Source: Scybalousia_A sp964639765 (GTDB lineage Bacteria; Bacteroidota; Bacteroidia; Bacteroidales; P3). From it: DNA of 54,581 nt. This document shows positions 41,911-51,176 of this stretch, in pieces; positions within the stretch are counted from its first letter, which is position 1, and each line of letters begins with the position of its first letter. The notes beneath the pieces are model-generated. The model saw only the letters and a list, made by a program, of their open reading frames with translations. It was not told where the DNA came from and searched no databases. Both the position numbers and the translations under genes were made by a program. The stretch spans positions 1 to 54,581 of the forward strand of contig CAZXEN010000012.1 in assembly GCA_964639765.1 (NCBI GenBank), read 5' to 3'.

Positions 41911-44027
41911 TGTTTACCGAGTATTCTCTTTGGTGGTTGCCCCTCATCATTGTCATCGCTTTAGCAGGTGCTTTGCTGCATTCAGGATTTATGCTCAGGA
42001 ATTTCAGACTTGCAACAAAGGACCTACAGAGCACAAAGCAACAAAGGTACATACTTTCTTTGCTCAGGTTTGTTGCATTGTTTCTTATCCTTTTTCTATT
42101 TCTTTCTCCCGTAAAGATAATCACAAAGAAGAGAATAGAAAAACCTACTATCGTTCTTGCACAAGATGCTTCCAACTCACTGAATGAGACAGATTTCAAG
42201 AAATATATTCCTCAATTGGAGAAACTTTACAAAGACTTGAGCAAGGATTTCAATGTTATTCCCCTAAAATTCGGACACAGGACTGAGAGTCTTGATTTCA
42301 AGTCAAAGTCTTTTGCTCCCAATGACTTTGCAACTGATTTTTCCGAACTTTATTCCTATGTTTCCGAGAACTGCTCCGAAGAAAACCTTTCTGCTGTCAT
42401 ACTTGCCACAGACGGAATAAACACTCGGGGGCACAGTATCCTGAACAATGAAGACTATTTCTCCTGTCCTGTATATACAATCGCAATGGGTGATACCACT
42501 ATCCATAAGGACATCAGGATAAACGACATACGCTTCAACAAGATATGCTTCCTTGACAATGAAATACCTCTGGAGGTGAATATAAAGGCAGACAAGTGTC
42601 TTGGAGAAAAAGTTTCTTTGTCCATGACTTACAACGGCAGGACTTCCGTCATAAAAGACTTTGTGGTGAATGAAAACAACTTTTTCATCACTCTGCCATA
42701 CAAAACCACGGCTACAAAAATAGGAATAAACAGGATATCTTTTGATGTCAGCAAGGCAGACAAAGAAAAAAACATATCAAACAACCACAAAGAAATATTT
42801 TTTGAAGTCCTTGACACAAAAAAGAAAATACTCCTGCTTTCTGCCGGAGCAAACGCAGATGTTGCTGCTGTGAAAACGGCTTTTGAAAACAACAGGAACT
42901 ATGAATGCAAGGTATTTGTAAATTCAGACATATACAAGGCCAATACAAATGAGGACTACGATATTGCAATACTTCACAACCTGCCAGACAATGCCAATGC
43001 CTTCAAACTTATACAGCAACTGCAGAAGAGGGAGACTCCGTTGCTGTTTATTGTTGGTCAGCAGACAAATATTTCTTATTTCAATGCATTGCAAAGTTAC
43101 CTGCAGATAAATCCTATTTCAACTAATCCAATACAAACTCTTTCTACCTACAATTCCAACTTTTCCGCCTTCACTCTTGGCGAAAATGTTGTTGAAATGC
43201 TTAGGAAACTGCCTCCTCTTCTTTCTCCCACAGCGAAATACCGTACAAGTCCAAACCTCGATATTCTTCTCTATCAGAAAATAGGAAGTGTTGCCACAGA
43301 CTATCCTCTTATAGCATTTGCAAATGACGGATTGAACCGTACTGGATTTATCCTTGGAGAAAATATATGGAGATGGCGTCTGCACAACTATATGATCAAC
43401 TCTTCTTTCAATGAGATTGACGAACTGCTGAACAAGACCTTGCAGGTAGTCTCCAACAAGGAAAACAAAAAGCGTTTCCGTATAGAGTGCAAAGAAATCT
43501 ATGACAGAAACGAAGAGGTGATAATACAGGCACAACTTTACAATGACAACTACGAACTGGTGAATACTCCTGAGGCAAAGTTCAGATTAAGGCACAAAGC
43601 CTACGGCAAAACATCTGAAAACACAGAAAAGACCTACTCCTTCGGCAAGACTCATAACGCTTACTCTCTTAATCTTTCCACTCTTTCGGAAGGGGAATAC
43701 ACCATAGAGGCCAGCACCAAACTGGGAGAGAAGCCTCTTACCGACAAAGCCGTTTTTGTTGTAAGACAAGATAACATGGAACAGAATGACTTGGTTGCAA
43801 GGCACAACGACTTGTTCACCCTTTCCCAAAAGACCGATGGCAAGATGATTTATCCTAATGAGTTGGACAAACTAAGCAAATACATACGCAAAAATCAGAA
43901 CATCAAGCCGATAATCTATGAAAACGTGGAAAACAGACGCTTTATCTCTCTTTGGTGGTATTGGCTTTTGATTGCCTTGTCCCTGTCTGCAGAGTGGTTC
44001 CTTAGAAAATACTGGGGAAAGATTTAG
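41910..44027 (+). CDS. VWA-domain membrane protein
   Basis: 705 aa. Two N-terminal helices (about 8-27 and 47-66) are followed by a von Willebrand A domain. The MIDAS motif DASNS and the later ATDG (ILATDGINTRG) suggest metal binding. Next is a long beta-rich extracytoplasmic region (about 200-670, with immunoglobulin-like segments), then one C-terminal helix (WWYWLLIALSLSAEWFL). It resembles the BatA/BatB-like and aerotolerance-type VWA proteins common in Bacteroidota. It is translationally coupled to the J-domain protein, so a membrane chaperone link is possible but unproven. Array F follows the stop. Confidence 0.8.
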   Translation: MFTEYSLWWLPLIIVIALAGALLHSGFMLRNFRLATKDLQSTKQQRYILSLLRFVALFLILFLFLSPVKIITKKRIEKPTIVLAQDASNSLNETDFKKYIPQLEKLYKDLSKDFNVIPLKFGHRTESLDFKSKSFAPNDFATDFSELYSYVSENCSEENLSAVILATDGINTRGHSILNNEDYFSCPVYTIAMGDTTIHKDIRINDIRFNKICFLDNEIPLEVNIKADKCLGEKVSLSMTYNGRTSVIKDFVVNENNFFITLPYKTTATKIGINRISFDVSKADKEKNISNNHKEIFFEVLDTKKKILLLSAGANADVAAVKTAFENNRNYECKVFVNSDIYKANTNEDYDIAILHNLPDNANAFKLIQQLQKRETPLLFIVGQQTNISYFNALQSYLQINPISTNPIQTLSTYNSNFSAFTLGENVVEMLRKLPPLLSPTAKYRTSPNLDILLYQKIGSVATDYPLIAFANDGLNRTGFILGENIWRWRLHNYMINSSFNEIDELLNKTLQVVSNKENKKRFRIECKEIYDRNEEVIIQAQLYNDNYELVNTPEAKFRLRHKAYGKTSENTEKTYSFGKTHNAYSLNLSTLSEGEYTIEASTKLGEKPLTDKAVFVVRQDNMEQNDLVARHNDLFTLSQKTDGKMIYPNELDKLSKYIRKNQNIKPIIYENVENRRFISLWWYWLLIALSLSAEWFLRKYWGKI

Positions 44028-44078
44028 ATTTTTCAGTGCAAAATTTGTTGGAAATATCAACTAAAAAGAATACGTAAA

Positions 44079-44160
44079 AAAAGTCTTGATTTTTTTTCTC
44101 AAAAACCAAGACTTTTATGTGTAAACATCAAGATTTCGTGAAAAAAATCCTAATGTTTTT
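44079..44160. repeat. 21-22 bp periodic self-complementary array (array F)
   Basis: Cores at 44085 (CTTGA), 44106 (CCAAG), 44128 (TCAAG) and 44149 (CCTAA); steps 21, 22 and 21 bp. AAAAGTCTTGATTTTT (44079-44094) and AAAAACCAAGACTTTT (44101-44116) pair over 16 bp with one mismatch and a 6-nt loop. It lies between the convergent VWA and GH57 genes. Confidence 0.87.
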
Positions 44161-44218
44161 TCAGCAACACCAAAACAAGGGTGTGCAAGTCTTCCTGACC
44201 ACCCTCTTTCTTTTGATT

Positions 44219-45403
44219 TTATATCTGTTTTTCAAGACTTAAACGAAAATCACTCAAGATATTCATATAGTTTGTGTAGGCTTCATAAGGAGAAGAATAA
44301 TGATTAAAGTATTTATGCACGTCTCCGTCTGAAAACCATTTGGTACACATATAATAGAAGTTGTCCGATGTCTGCAAATGACGCCAGATGTTCAGCAAAT
44401 CCTTGTCTTCTGTCTTCTTGACCTTTTCTTCCAAGTTGTATATCTGGTCAAAGGCATCGTTTTGTATATCATTGCCAAGCCAAGCGCTGATATCTCGTTC
44501 CTCATCTGCCCATGAAACAGGAGAAACGGTTGAAAGCACGTCCTTGGCATTTAGATTGTCGGCAAGAAAAGTTGGAGTCTCAAAACCGAAATCTGTATCC
44601 GAGAACACTCTTTCAGGAAGGTATCTCATAAATTCAAAAATGCCTGTTTCTTTCCATTGATGCTCTCCGAATGTTTCATAATCCATAAACAGGTTTATAC
44701 ATTCAGGATTATCAAGAGCATTAAGCCAATTAACATATTTTTCTGTCGTAAGAGGAAACTCTGCCCATGAATGCTGAGAAAACCTGAATGCTATATCATC
44801 TGACAACTGGAAGTTTTTGCAAAGAAGCTTCAATCCATTATGATCCCTGTGTTCATAGACATAGTTGGGACTTCTCCATGCAAGCATTTGTTTTGCTCCC
44901 TCTATACATTGAGCCTTGAAACCCAAACGTCTAACCATTCTGCCTATATCATCGGAATATATAAGCTCAGTATTTCTGAATACCTTAGGAGTAACACCAA
45001 ATACATCTTGCATCAGCTGAGTATGCATCTTGACTTGGGTAGAAAATTCTTCATCGCTTTTAAGAGCAGCCAAAGAATGCATATATGTTTCACCCAAAAG
45101 TTCCACACAACCGGTATTTACCAAGGCTTTGAAAGAATCAACGACCTCCGGTGTATATTCCATAAACTGTTCCATGGCAGTTCCTGTTATGGAAAAAGCC
45201 ACCTTGAACTTTCCCTGATGCTTATCTATCAATTCCAACAAAAGAGCATTCATTGGTAAATAACATTTATCTGCTATTCTTCTGCAAAGCCAACGGTTTT
45301 GTATATCATCATAGTAATTATGACTTTCACCTATATCAAAAAAACGATAAGTCCTTAATCTGAAAGGCTGATGTACCTGAAAATAAAAGCAAATATTTTT
45401 CAT
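44219..45403 (-). CDS. Glycoside hydrolase family 57 (alpha-amylase-like)
   Basis: 394-aa (beta/alpha)7-barrel enzyme of the alpha-glucan-acting GH57 family. Conserved blocks: HQP (11-13), GETYMHS, FRNTELIY with nucleophile E146, and FMDYETFGEHQW with acid/base D241. There is no signal peptide, so it acts on cytoplasmic alpha-glucan. It is third in the unit behind the debranching enzyme and the glycogen synthase-like gene (9-bp gap), which points to glycogen turnover. Chain-specificity (amylase, branching or 4-alpha-glucanotransferase) cannot be told from the sequence. Confidence 0.9.
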   Translation of the reverse strand: MKNICFYFQVHQPFRLRTYRFFDIGESHNYYDDIQNRWLCRRIADKCYLPMNALLLELIDKHQGKFKVAFSITGTAMEQFMEYTPEVVDSFKALVNTGCVELLGETYMHSLAALKSDEEFSTQVKMHTQLMQDVFGVTPKVFRNTELIYSDDIGRMVRRLGFKAQCIEGAKQMLAWRSPNYVYEHRDHNGLKLLCKNFQLSDDIAFRFSQHSWAEFPLTTEKYVNWLNALDNPECINLFMDYETFGEHQWKETGIFEFMRYLPERVFSDTDFGFETPTFLADNLNAKDVLSTVSPVSWADEERDISAWLGNDIQNDAFDQIYNLEEKVKKTEDKDLLNIWRHLQTSDNFYYMCTKWFSDGDVHKYFNHYSSPYEAYTNYMNILSDFRLSLEKQI

Positions 45404-45412
45404 ATCATTAAA

Positions 45413-46690
45413 TTATTTTACTTTGTTATACACTTCTATTAATTCTCTTGCTGCTTTATCCCAATTGATTTTGTGTAATTCTACAGAAGCGTTCTTTGTT
45501 ATCATATTGCTTATCGCAGGATAGTGAGTAAGGGAATATATTGCGTCTGCCATAGCATCAACATCCCAAAAATCCACCTTCATAGCGTAAGAAACAACTT
45601 CTGCCACTCCGCTCTGCTTACTTATAATCGAAGGTACTCCTTCTCTCATCGCTTCCAATGGAGATATTCCAAAAGGTTCGCTTACCGATGGCATAACATA
45701 GACATCGCTCATTCTGAACATTCTTTCGACATCCTTGCCTCTAAGAAAACCTGTAAAGTAGAAATTCTCCGAAATACGCTTCTTTCCTACCAAAGCTTTC
45801 ATTCGGTTAAGCATATCTCCACTGCCGGCAAGGACAAATACAATGTTTCTGTCTTTCTTTATAACCTTTTCTGCTGCCTCTATGAAATAATCAGGACCTT
45901 TCTGGAAAGTAACCCTGCCAAGAAAAGTAACAATTTTTTTACCAAAAGGATTAGAAACCTTACTTATGTCAGCATCTTGTTCTTCAATACCATTATACAC
46001 CGTTGTAATCTTATCCAACGGCTGTCCATATCTGTTAACCACAATACGTTTTGTGTAATTACTTACGGTTATGATATGATCTGCTGCTGTCATTCCTTCA
46101 CGTTCTATGTCATATACAAGCTGATTGACATTTTCTCCGCTTCTGTCAAACTCTGTTGCATGAACATGAATAACAAGAGGCTTACCGCTTACTCTTCGTG
46201 CAATAATACCGGCTCTGTATGTTAGCCAATCGTGTGCATGAATAACATCAAAGTCATATTCTTTGGCAATTTGAGAAGCAACCATGGCATATTTATCCAC
46301 TTCATCTAAAAGGGTTTCTCCGTATCCGCCAGAAAAGTCAAATGAACGAAAAGAATGGTCTTTTTCTGCTGAAGTCTGATAAACTGAAGTGTTGTTTCTT
46401 ATGTTGTAATAATCCTTTTGCCCAACGTATGGAATAAGTTTGGAATTAACTTCTATAAAAGAAATATTCTTAAAATATTGTTTTAGTACAGGAGAGCCAA
46501 TATTAAGTTTTATTTCATTTGCACCAATAATACGAGAGCCGTTTTCTTTTTCGTCCTCAAATCTATGAGGAACTACAAAAAGAATCTCTGCATTCTGTTT
46601 TACCAAAGCCTCTGTCATACGAAAACACGCTGTACCTAATCCTCCAGAAATATGCGGAGGAAATTCCCATCCAAACATCAATACTTTCAT
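45413..46690 (-). CDS. Glycogen synthase-like glycosyltransferase (GT4/GT5)
   Basis: 425-aa GT-B retaining glycosyltransferase. The N-terminal FGWEFPPHISGGLGTACF holds the Gly-rich donor loop, where glycogen synthases have KxGGL. The C-terminal EPFGISPLEAMREGVPSII holds the catalytic E-x7-E. Also visible: YNGIEEQDADIS and TFLGRVTFQKGPDYFIEA. It is cytoplasmic. Its position between the debranching enzyme and GH57 suggests chain elongation of glycogen. GT4 relatives with other acceptors exist, so glgA is likely but not certain. No glgC was found in the window. Confidence 0.87.
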   Translation of the reverse strand: MKVLMFGWEFPPHISGGLGTACFRMTEALVKQNAEILFVVPHRFEDEKENGSRIIGANEIKLNIGSPVLKQYFKNISFIEVNSKLIPYVGQKDYYNIRNNTSVYQTSAEKDHSFRSFDFSGGYGETLLDEVDKYAMVASQIAKEYDFDVIHAHDWLTYRAGIIARRVSGKPLVIHVHATEFDRSGENVNQLVYDIEREGMTAADHIITVSNYTKRIVVNRYGQPLDKITTVYNGIEEQDADISKVSNPFGKKIVTFLGRVTFQKGPDYFIEAAEKVIKKDRNIVFVLAGSGDMLNRMKALVGKKRISENFYFTGFLRGKDVERMFRMSDVYVMPSVSEPFGISPLEAMREGVPSIISKQSGVAEVVSYAMKVDFWDVDAMADAIYSLTHYPAISNMITKNASVELHKINWDKAARELIEVYNKVK

Positions 46691-46741
46691 ATCTTTCTCT
46701 CCCTTCTTGTTTTATCAGTTAATTTTGGTTAGTTAATTCCG

Positions 46742-48691
46742 TTATTTATCTTTATAACTTTCCAACAAATACTTTATTCTTATCAAAGCAGCAACACTCC
46801 ATGCTTGTGAAATACTTCCTCCTGCTTTGAAAGGCGGATTTCCATCATAAACTTCTGCAATACTTCCTACACAATAATCTGTCAGAACGTCCTCAAATCC
46901 TTTATATGTCTTTTCTACAAAACCATATCCGTCTTTTCCATACATTTTCAGATAAGCTTCACAAAATGCGCCCAAAAGCCATGGCCATACTGTTCCGTTA
47001 TGATATGCTCTGTCTCTTTGGGCTTGATTCCCAAGATAACGACCCACATATCTTTCATCTTTTGGAGAAAGTGTGTGCAAACCACGAGGAGTAAGCAACT
47101 CACTTTTTACTTTTTCTATCACAAGTTGTCTTATTTTTTCGCTCAAAGGAGAATATTCCAACGAAGCAACAAAAATCATATTAGGACGAACAGAGAAATC
47201 TTTGACAATACCATCACAACAATCGGCAAGATATCCTCTTTCCTTGGACCAGAACATATCCTTGAAGGCGGTAGGAAAAGCTGTAGCGAAATCGTCCCAT
47301 TGTCTAAGGAAAGCATCATCACAGTTTTTCTCAGCCAACGCTCTTGTAAACATAACAGCATTGTACCATAGTGCATTTATTTCAACTGCATAACCCTTTC
47401 TTTGTGTTACAGGATTGCCATCTATAACTGCATCCATCCAAGTCAAAGCTTTTCCGCTCTCACCTTGCCAAAGAAGATAATTACTGTCCATTCTTATGTT
47501 TATGGTTCCTTGTTCAAAGGTTTTGATTATTGATTTCATTATCTTGGAATACTTCTTCCAGACCTTAGTATCATCGCCTGTTATCTTGCAGTATTGCTGT
47601 AAGCACCAGAAAAACCATAAAGGCGTATCAGCACTGTTGTATGCTGCATTCACTCCTCTGCCCATATTTGGGAACAATCCGTCTCTGTAGTCCTTTAGCA
47701 TAGTGTCTGTAACCGAAATCAAAAGGCTCATATCCTCTATTCCTAAGCACAGACCCGGAAGACTGATAAACGTGTCTCTGCCCCAGCGTCCAAACCAAGG
47801 AAAACCAGCAACAACATTTGTTTCCATTCCTTGTCTGCAAAAAAACATACGTGCTGCCCGTTTAAGAACATCTTCCATACAAGTAATATCAAAACGGTTA
47901 CTTGATTCTCTTTTAAAATCCCTGCTAAGCAAAAGAGGATTGCTTCCTTCTTCTATTCCGCATGAAATATAAAATGTTTCGCCAGGTTTCATTTCTATGG
48001 AAAACGTTCCTGGAACCAACAAATCCTCCAAATAATCATAGCCTCTCTCCTTTTCCTGTATGTATTCAAAATCATAATACCAATCTGGCTTATGCTCATA
48101 TTGGAAATGCTTTGAAAACTGTATGAACAAAGGAGTATATTCCTTGTACATCTGGAAACTTATTCCGTTTTCCACCTCTGTAAAGGATGTATTCGCATTG
48201 TCGTTTCTGTAAGACAGTTTATGAACCTGACGAAATGCAAGGAAAGGTTGCAGCTGCAGGGTAATATTTACAGGAGACTGCTGCAAAGTGTATTTTATCA
48301 GAAGCCTGTCTCTTCGTTGCTGTACCTGCATTTCTTTCGTCAAGACAATATCTCCTATTGCGTATGTGGTAATAGGAAGATTTTTTAGATAATAGGAATC
48401 CAGATATTTATGTCCTTTTGGATAATAGATACCGCCTCTGTACCTATGCAGAGCCAAATGAAAGTATTCATTATTAATTTTTACTGTTTCATCCAAAGAC
48501 GACAAGATAAGATGATTATCACTGTCTATTTTAGGTTGAGGAACGATGAGTAATCCGTGGTATTTTCTCGTATTACAGCCTGCAAGTGTAGTACAAGCGT
48601 ATGCATTCGACATATTAGCACGCAAAATCTCCCTGTTCAGAGAAAATTCTAAATTCAGCAGTTCGTATTTCTTAAACAAAATCTCTTTCAT
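46742..48691 (-). CDS. Glycogen debranching enzyme (amylo-alpha-1,6-glucosidase)
   Basis: 649-aa enzyme. An N-terminal beta-sandwich domain (about 20-260) precedes the (alpha/alpha)6-barrel GDE_C domain (about 280-640). Typical segments are WFGRWGRDTFISLPGL, NPVTQRKGYAVEINALWYNA, and NGTVWPWLLGAFCEAY with SIAEVYDGNPP near the end. The role is to hydrolyse alpha-1,6 branch points. It has its own -7 box 16 bp upstream and heads the debranching enzyme - synthase - GH57 unit. Gap to the synthase gene is 51 bp. Confidence 0.92.
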   Translation of the reverse strand: MKEILFKKYELLNLEFSLNREILRANMSNAYACTTLAGCNTRKYHGLLIVPQPKIDSDNHLILSSLDETVKINNEYFHLALHRYRGGIYYPKGHKYLDSYYLKNLPITTYAIGDIVLTKEMQVQQRRDRLLIKYTLQQSPVNITLQLQPFLAFRQVHKLSYRNDNANTSFTEVENGISFQMYKEYTPLFIQFSKHFQYEHKPDWYYDFEYIQEKERGYDYLEDLLVPGTFSIEMKPGETFYISCGIEEGSNPLLLSRDFKRESSNRFDITCMEDVLKRAARMFFCRQGMETNVVAGFPWFGRWGRDTFISLPGLCLGIEDMSLLISVTDTMLKDYRDGLFPNMGRGVNAAYNSADTPLWFFWCLQQYCKITGDDTKVWKKYSKIMKSIIKTFEQGTINIRMDSNYLLWQGESGKALTWMDAVIDGNPVTQRKGYAVEINALWYNAVMFTRALAEKNCDDAFLRQWDDFATAFPTAFKDMFWSKERGYLADCCDGIVKDFSVRPNMIFVASLEYSPLSEKIRQLVIEKVKSELLTPRGLHTLSPKDERYVGRYLGNQAQRDRAYHNGTVWPWLLGAFCEAYLKMYGKDGYGFVEKTYKGFEDVLTDYCVGSIAEVYDGNPPFKAGGSISQAWSVAALIRIKYLLESYKDK

Positions 48692-48707
48692 TTCCCAAAA
48701 ATTTTGC

Positions 48708-48715
48708 CAAAATTA
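48708..48715 (-). promoter_or_regulatory. -7 box for the glycogen unit
   Basis: TAATTTTG on the - strand, 16 bp from the ATG at 48691, so the leader would be very short. The -33 element is not clear. Confidence 0.55.
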
Positions 48716-49041
48716 TAATAATAAATTATAAAAACCAAGAAAAAATGCTTTTTTTTTGATAAAGGAGACATAAAGACAAGTTTTCTCAGACAAAAAGACA
48801 GTCTTAAAACTTATGCTGTCAATATATTATTGTAAATCTTTTAAGAAATCCTCAAAAAATTTTTCAACCCATATTCATCAACCATGGAAATCATTTCCAA
48901 AGCCTTGAACAAAGCCTCAGGAACAAAAACAGACTTAATAGAAAACAAGACAGTTGTTGTTTTGTTTCTGTTTATTTTTCCAATAACTTTTTCAACAAAT
49001 AAATTTTGCTGGTTTAATACAAAAATCAAGACTTTTTTTTA
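48716..49041. other. Divergent intergenic region with a degenerate A/T-tract array
   Basis: About 410 bp separate the glycogen unit from gyrB. The left part has array-like cores at 48735 (CCAAG), 48776 (ACAAG) and 48798 (ACAGT), and a lone one at 49026 (TCAAG) followed by a T-run. Only the 48776-48798 step is 22 bp. I read it as a decayed or weak member of the 21-bp family and see no gene here. Confidence 0.45.
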
Positions 49042-49072
49042 CTTGCTATTTTTGATTTTTTTTGTAACTTTG
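49042..49072 (+). promoter_or_regulatory. Promoter for gyrB
   Basis: -33 CTTG (49042-49045) and -7 TAACTTTG (49065-49072) with a 19-bp spacer. The ATG at 49104 lies 31 bp downstream. Confidence 0.7.
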
Positions 49073-49103
49073 CACTTTATTAAAAAAAAAGAATACTATA
49101 AAT

Positions 49104-51050
49104 ATGGACAAAAACACTAATAGCAGCAATTATACAGCGGCGAATATCAACGTTCTTGAAGGTTTGGAGGCGGTAAGAAAAAGACCTGCAATGTATATTG
49201 GAGACGTTAATACCAACGGACTGCATCATTTGGTTTATGAAGTTGTGGACAATTCCATAGATGAAGCCTTGGCAGGATATTGTAACAATGTTGATGTATG
49301 CATTTTAGAGAATAACGCCATAAGAGTTGAAGACAACGGTAGAGGTATTCCTGTTGATATGCACGAAAAAGAACATCGTTCAGCATTAGAAGTTGTTATG
49401 ACAGTCTTACATGCTGGCGGTAAGTTTGATAAAGGAAGCTATAAAGTTTCAGGTGGTTTGCATGGAGTGGGAGTAAGTTGTGTCAATGCTTTAAGTAAAC
49501 ATACTCACGTAACTGTTTACAGAGACGGCAAAATATATGAACAAGAATACGAAAAAGGCCACCCTGTCTATGCTGTAAGAGAAATAGGCACAACAGACAA
49601 AAGAGGTACTGTCGTGGAATTTCTTCCTGATGATGAAATATTTACTACCACTATATACGATTACGACACTCTTTCAACTCGTCTTAGAGAACTGGCTTTT
49701 TTGAATAAAGGTCTGACTCTTAAATTAACAGATGAGCGAAACAAAGATGAAGAGGGTAATTTCAAGACAGATACTTTCTTTTCAGCAGAAGGATTAAAGG
49801 ATTTCATAAACTATATTGACATAAGCAAGGAAAAACTTACTCCGGAACCTATTCACATTGAAGGCGAAAAGAATGGCATTCCTATAGAGATAGCAATGGA
49901 ATATAACACTTCTTTTACAGAAAATCTGCATTCATACGTAAATAATATCAATACTCATGAAGGTGGGACCCATCTTCAAGGTTTTCGTCAGGGAATGACA
50001 AGGACTCTCAAGAATTATGCAGAAAAAGAAGGTATGCTTGAGAAACTTAAATTCGAAATATCCGGCGATGATTTCCGTGAAGGTCTGACTGCTGTCATAT
50101 CTGTCAAGGTTTCTGAACCACAGTTTGAAGGACAGACGAAGACAAAACTTGGAAACAGCGAAGTTGTAAGTGCTGTTTCTCAAATGATAGCAGATAAACT
50201 TAACATTTATTTGGAAGAACATCCAAAAGAATCAAAACAAATCGTAGATAAAGTCATTCTTGCTGCAACAGCTCGTCATGCTGCCCGCAAGGCAAGGGAA
50301 CTTGTACAACGCCAAACTATTCTTGGTGTAGCAGGGCTTCCTGGCAAGTTGGCAGATTGTTCAAGCAATGACCCTGAAGTTTGTGAACTGTTCCTTGTTG
50401 AGGGAGATTCTGCAGGCGGTACTGCAAAACAGGGAAGAGACAGGGAACATCAGGCTATATTGCCTTTAAGAGGAAAAATCCTTAACGTAGAAAAAGCCAT
50501 GACTCATAAAGTTCTGGATTCAGAATCTATAAAAAACATATACACAGCTTTAGGTGTCTCAATAGGAACAAAAGAGGACAGCAAGGCTCTTAATATGGAG
50601 AAGATACGTTACCACAAAGTTATCATTATGACAGATGCCGACGTAGATGGTTCCCACATTGCCACACTTATTCTTACATTCTTCTTCCGTTATATGAGAG
50701 AGCTGATAGATGCAGGCTATGTTTATATAGCAACTCCTCCTTTGTATCAGATAAGAAAGGGTAAATCGTTCAAGAAATACTGCTGGACAGATGAGGAAAG
50801 AACGGCTATCTTGGAAGAACTCGGAGGAAGCAAAGGAGTAAGCATTCAACGTTACAAAGGTTTGGGAGAAATGAACGATGACCAGCTTTGGTCCACTACA
50901 ATGGATCCTGAACAACGTATCCTAAGACACGTAACCATTAACGATGCGGCAGAAGCAGACAGAATATTCTCTATGCTTATGGGAGACGAAGTTGCTCCTC
51001 GTAGGGAGTTTATTGAAGCCAATGCTTCATACGCAAACATAGACGCTTAA
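49104..51050 (+). CDS. gyrB: DNA gyrase subunit B
   Basis: 648-aa ATPase subunit of the type II topoisomerase that adds negative supercoils. An N-terminal GHKL ATPase domain (VDNSIDEALAGYC, EDNGRGIPVD, GGLHGVGVSCVNALS) is followed by the transducer. The TOPRIM domain has EGDSAGGTAKQGRDR and MTDADVDGSH. The C-terminal block is QRYKGLGEMNDDQLWSTTMD. At this length, and with the final EANASYANIDA, it is GyrB rather than ParE. It has its own promoter, and an intrinsic terminator follows. Confidence 0.97.
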   Translation: MDKNTNSSNYTAANINVLEGLEAVRKRPAMYIGDVNTNGLHHLVYEVVDNSIDEALAGYCNNVDVCILENNAIRVEDNGRGIPVDMHEKEHRSALEVVMTVLHAGGKFDKGSYKVSGGLHGVGVSCVNALSKHTHVTVYRDGKIYEQEYEKGHPVYAVREIGTTDKRGTVVEFLPDDEIFTTTIYDYDTLSTRLRELAFLNKGLTLKLTDERNKDEEGNFKTDTFFSAEGLKDFINYIDISKEKLTPEPIHIEGEKNGIPIEIAMEYNTSFTENLHSYVNNINTHEGGTHLQGFRQGMTRTLKNYAEKEGMLEKLKFEISGDDFREGLTAVISVKVSEPQFEGQTKTKLGNSEVVSAVSQMIADKLNIYLEEHPKESKQIVDKVILAATARHAARKARELVQRQTILGVAGLPGKLADCSSNDPEVCELFLVEGDSAGGTAKQGRDREHQAILPLRGKILNVEKAMTHKVLDSESIKNIYTALGVSIGTKEDSKALNMEKIRYHKVIIMTDADVDGSHIATLILTFFFRYMRELIDAGYVYIATPPLYQIRKGKSFKKYCWTDEERTAILEELGGSKGVSIQRYKGLGEMNDDQLWSTTMDPEQRILRHVTINDAAEADRIFSMLMGDEVAPRREFIEANASYANIDA

Positions 51051-51076
51051 CCTTTTACAACAGACACACCAGAATT

Positions 51077-51110
51077 AATAGGAATAAAGTTATTTGTTCC
51101 TATTTTTTTT
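51077..51110 (+). terminator. Intrinsic terminator after gyrB
   Basis: AATAGGAA (51077-51084), 12-nt loop, TTCCTATT (51097-51104), then T residues to 51110. Eight perfect pairs; 27 bp after the gyrB stop. Confidence 0.7.
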
Positions 51111-51176
51111 GTTTTGGCACTGATTTTGATAAACAAATATAAAGATAATATTTAACCTTAAAAAAAACTTACAGCT

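Noticed and set aside
48884..49120. Small open frame upstream of gyrB
   Set aside because: It runs across the gyrB promoter and start, is hydrophobic and low complexity, and has no signal of its own.
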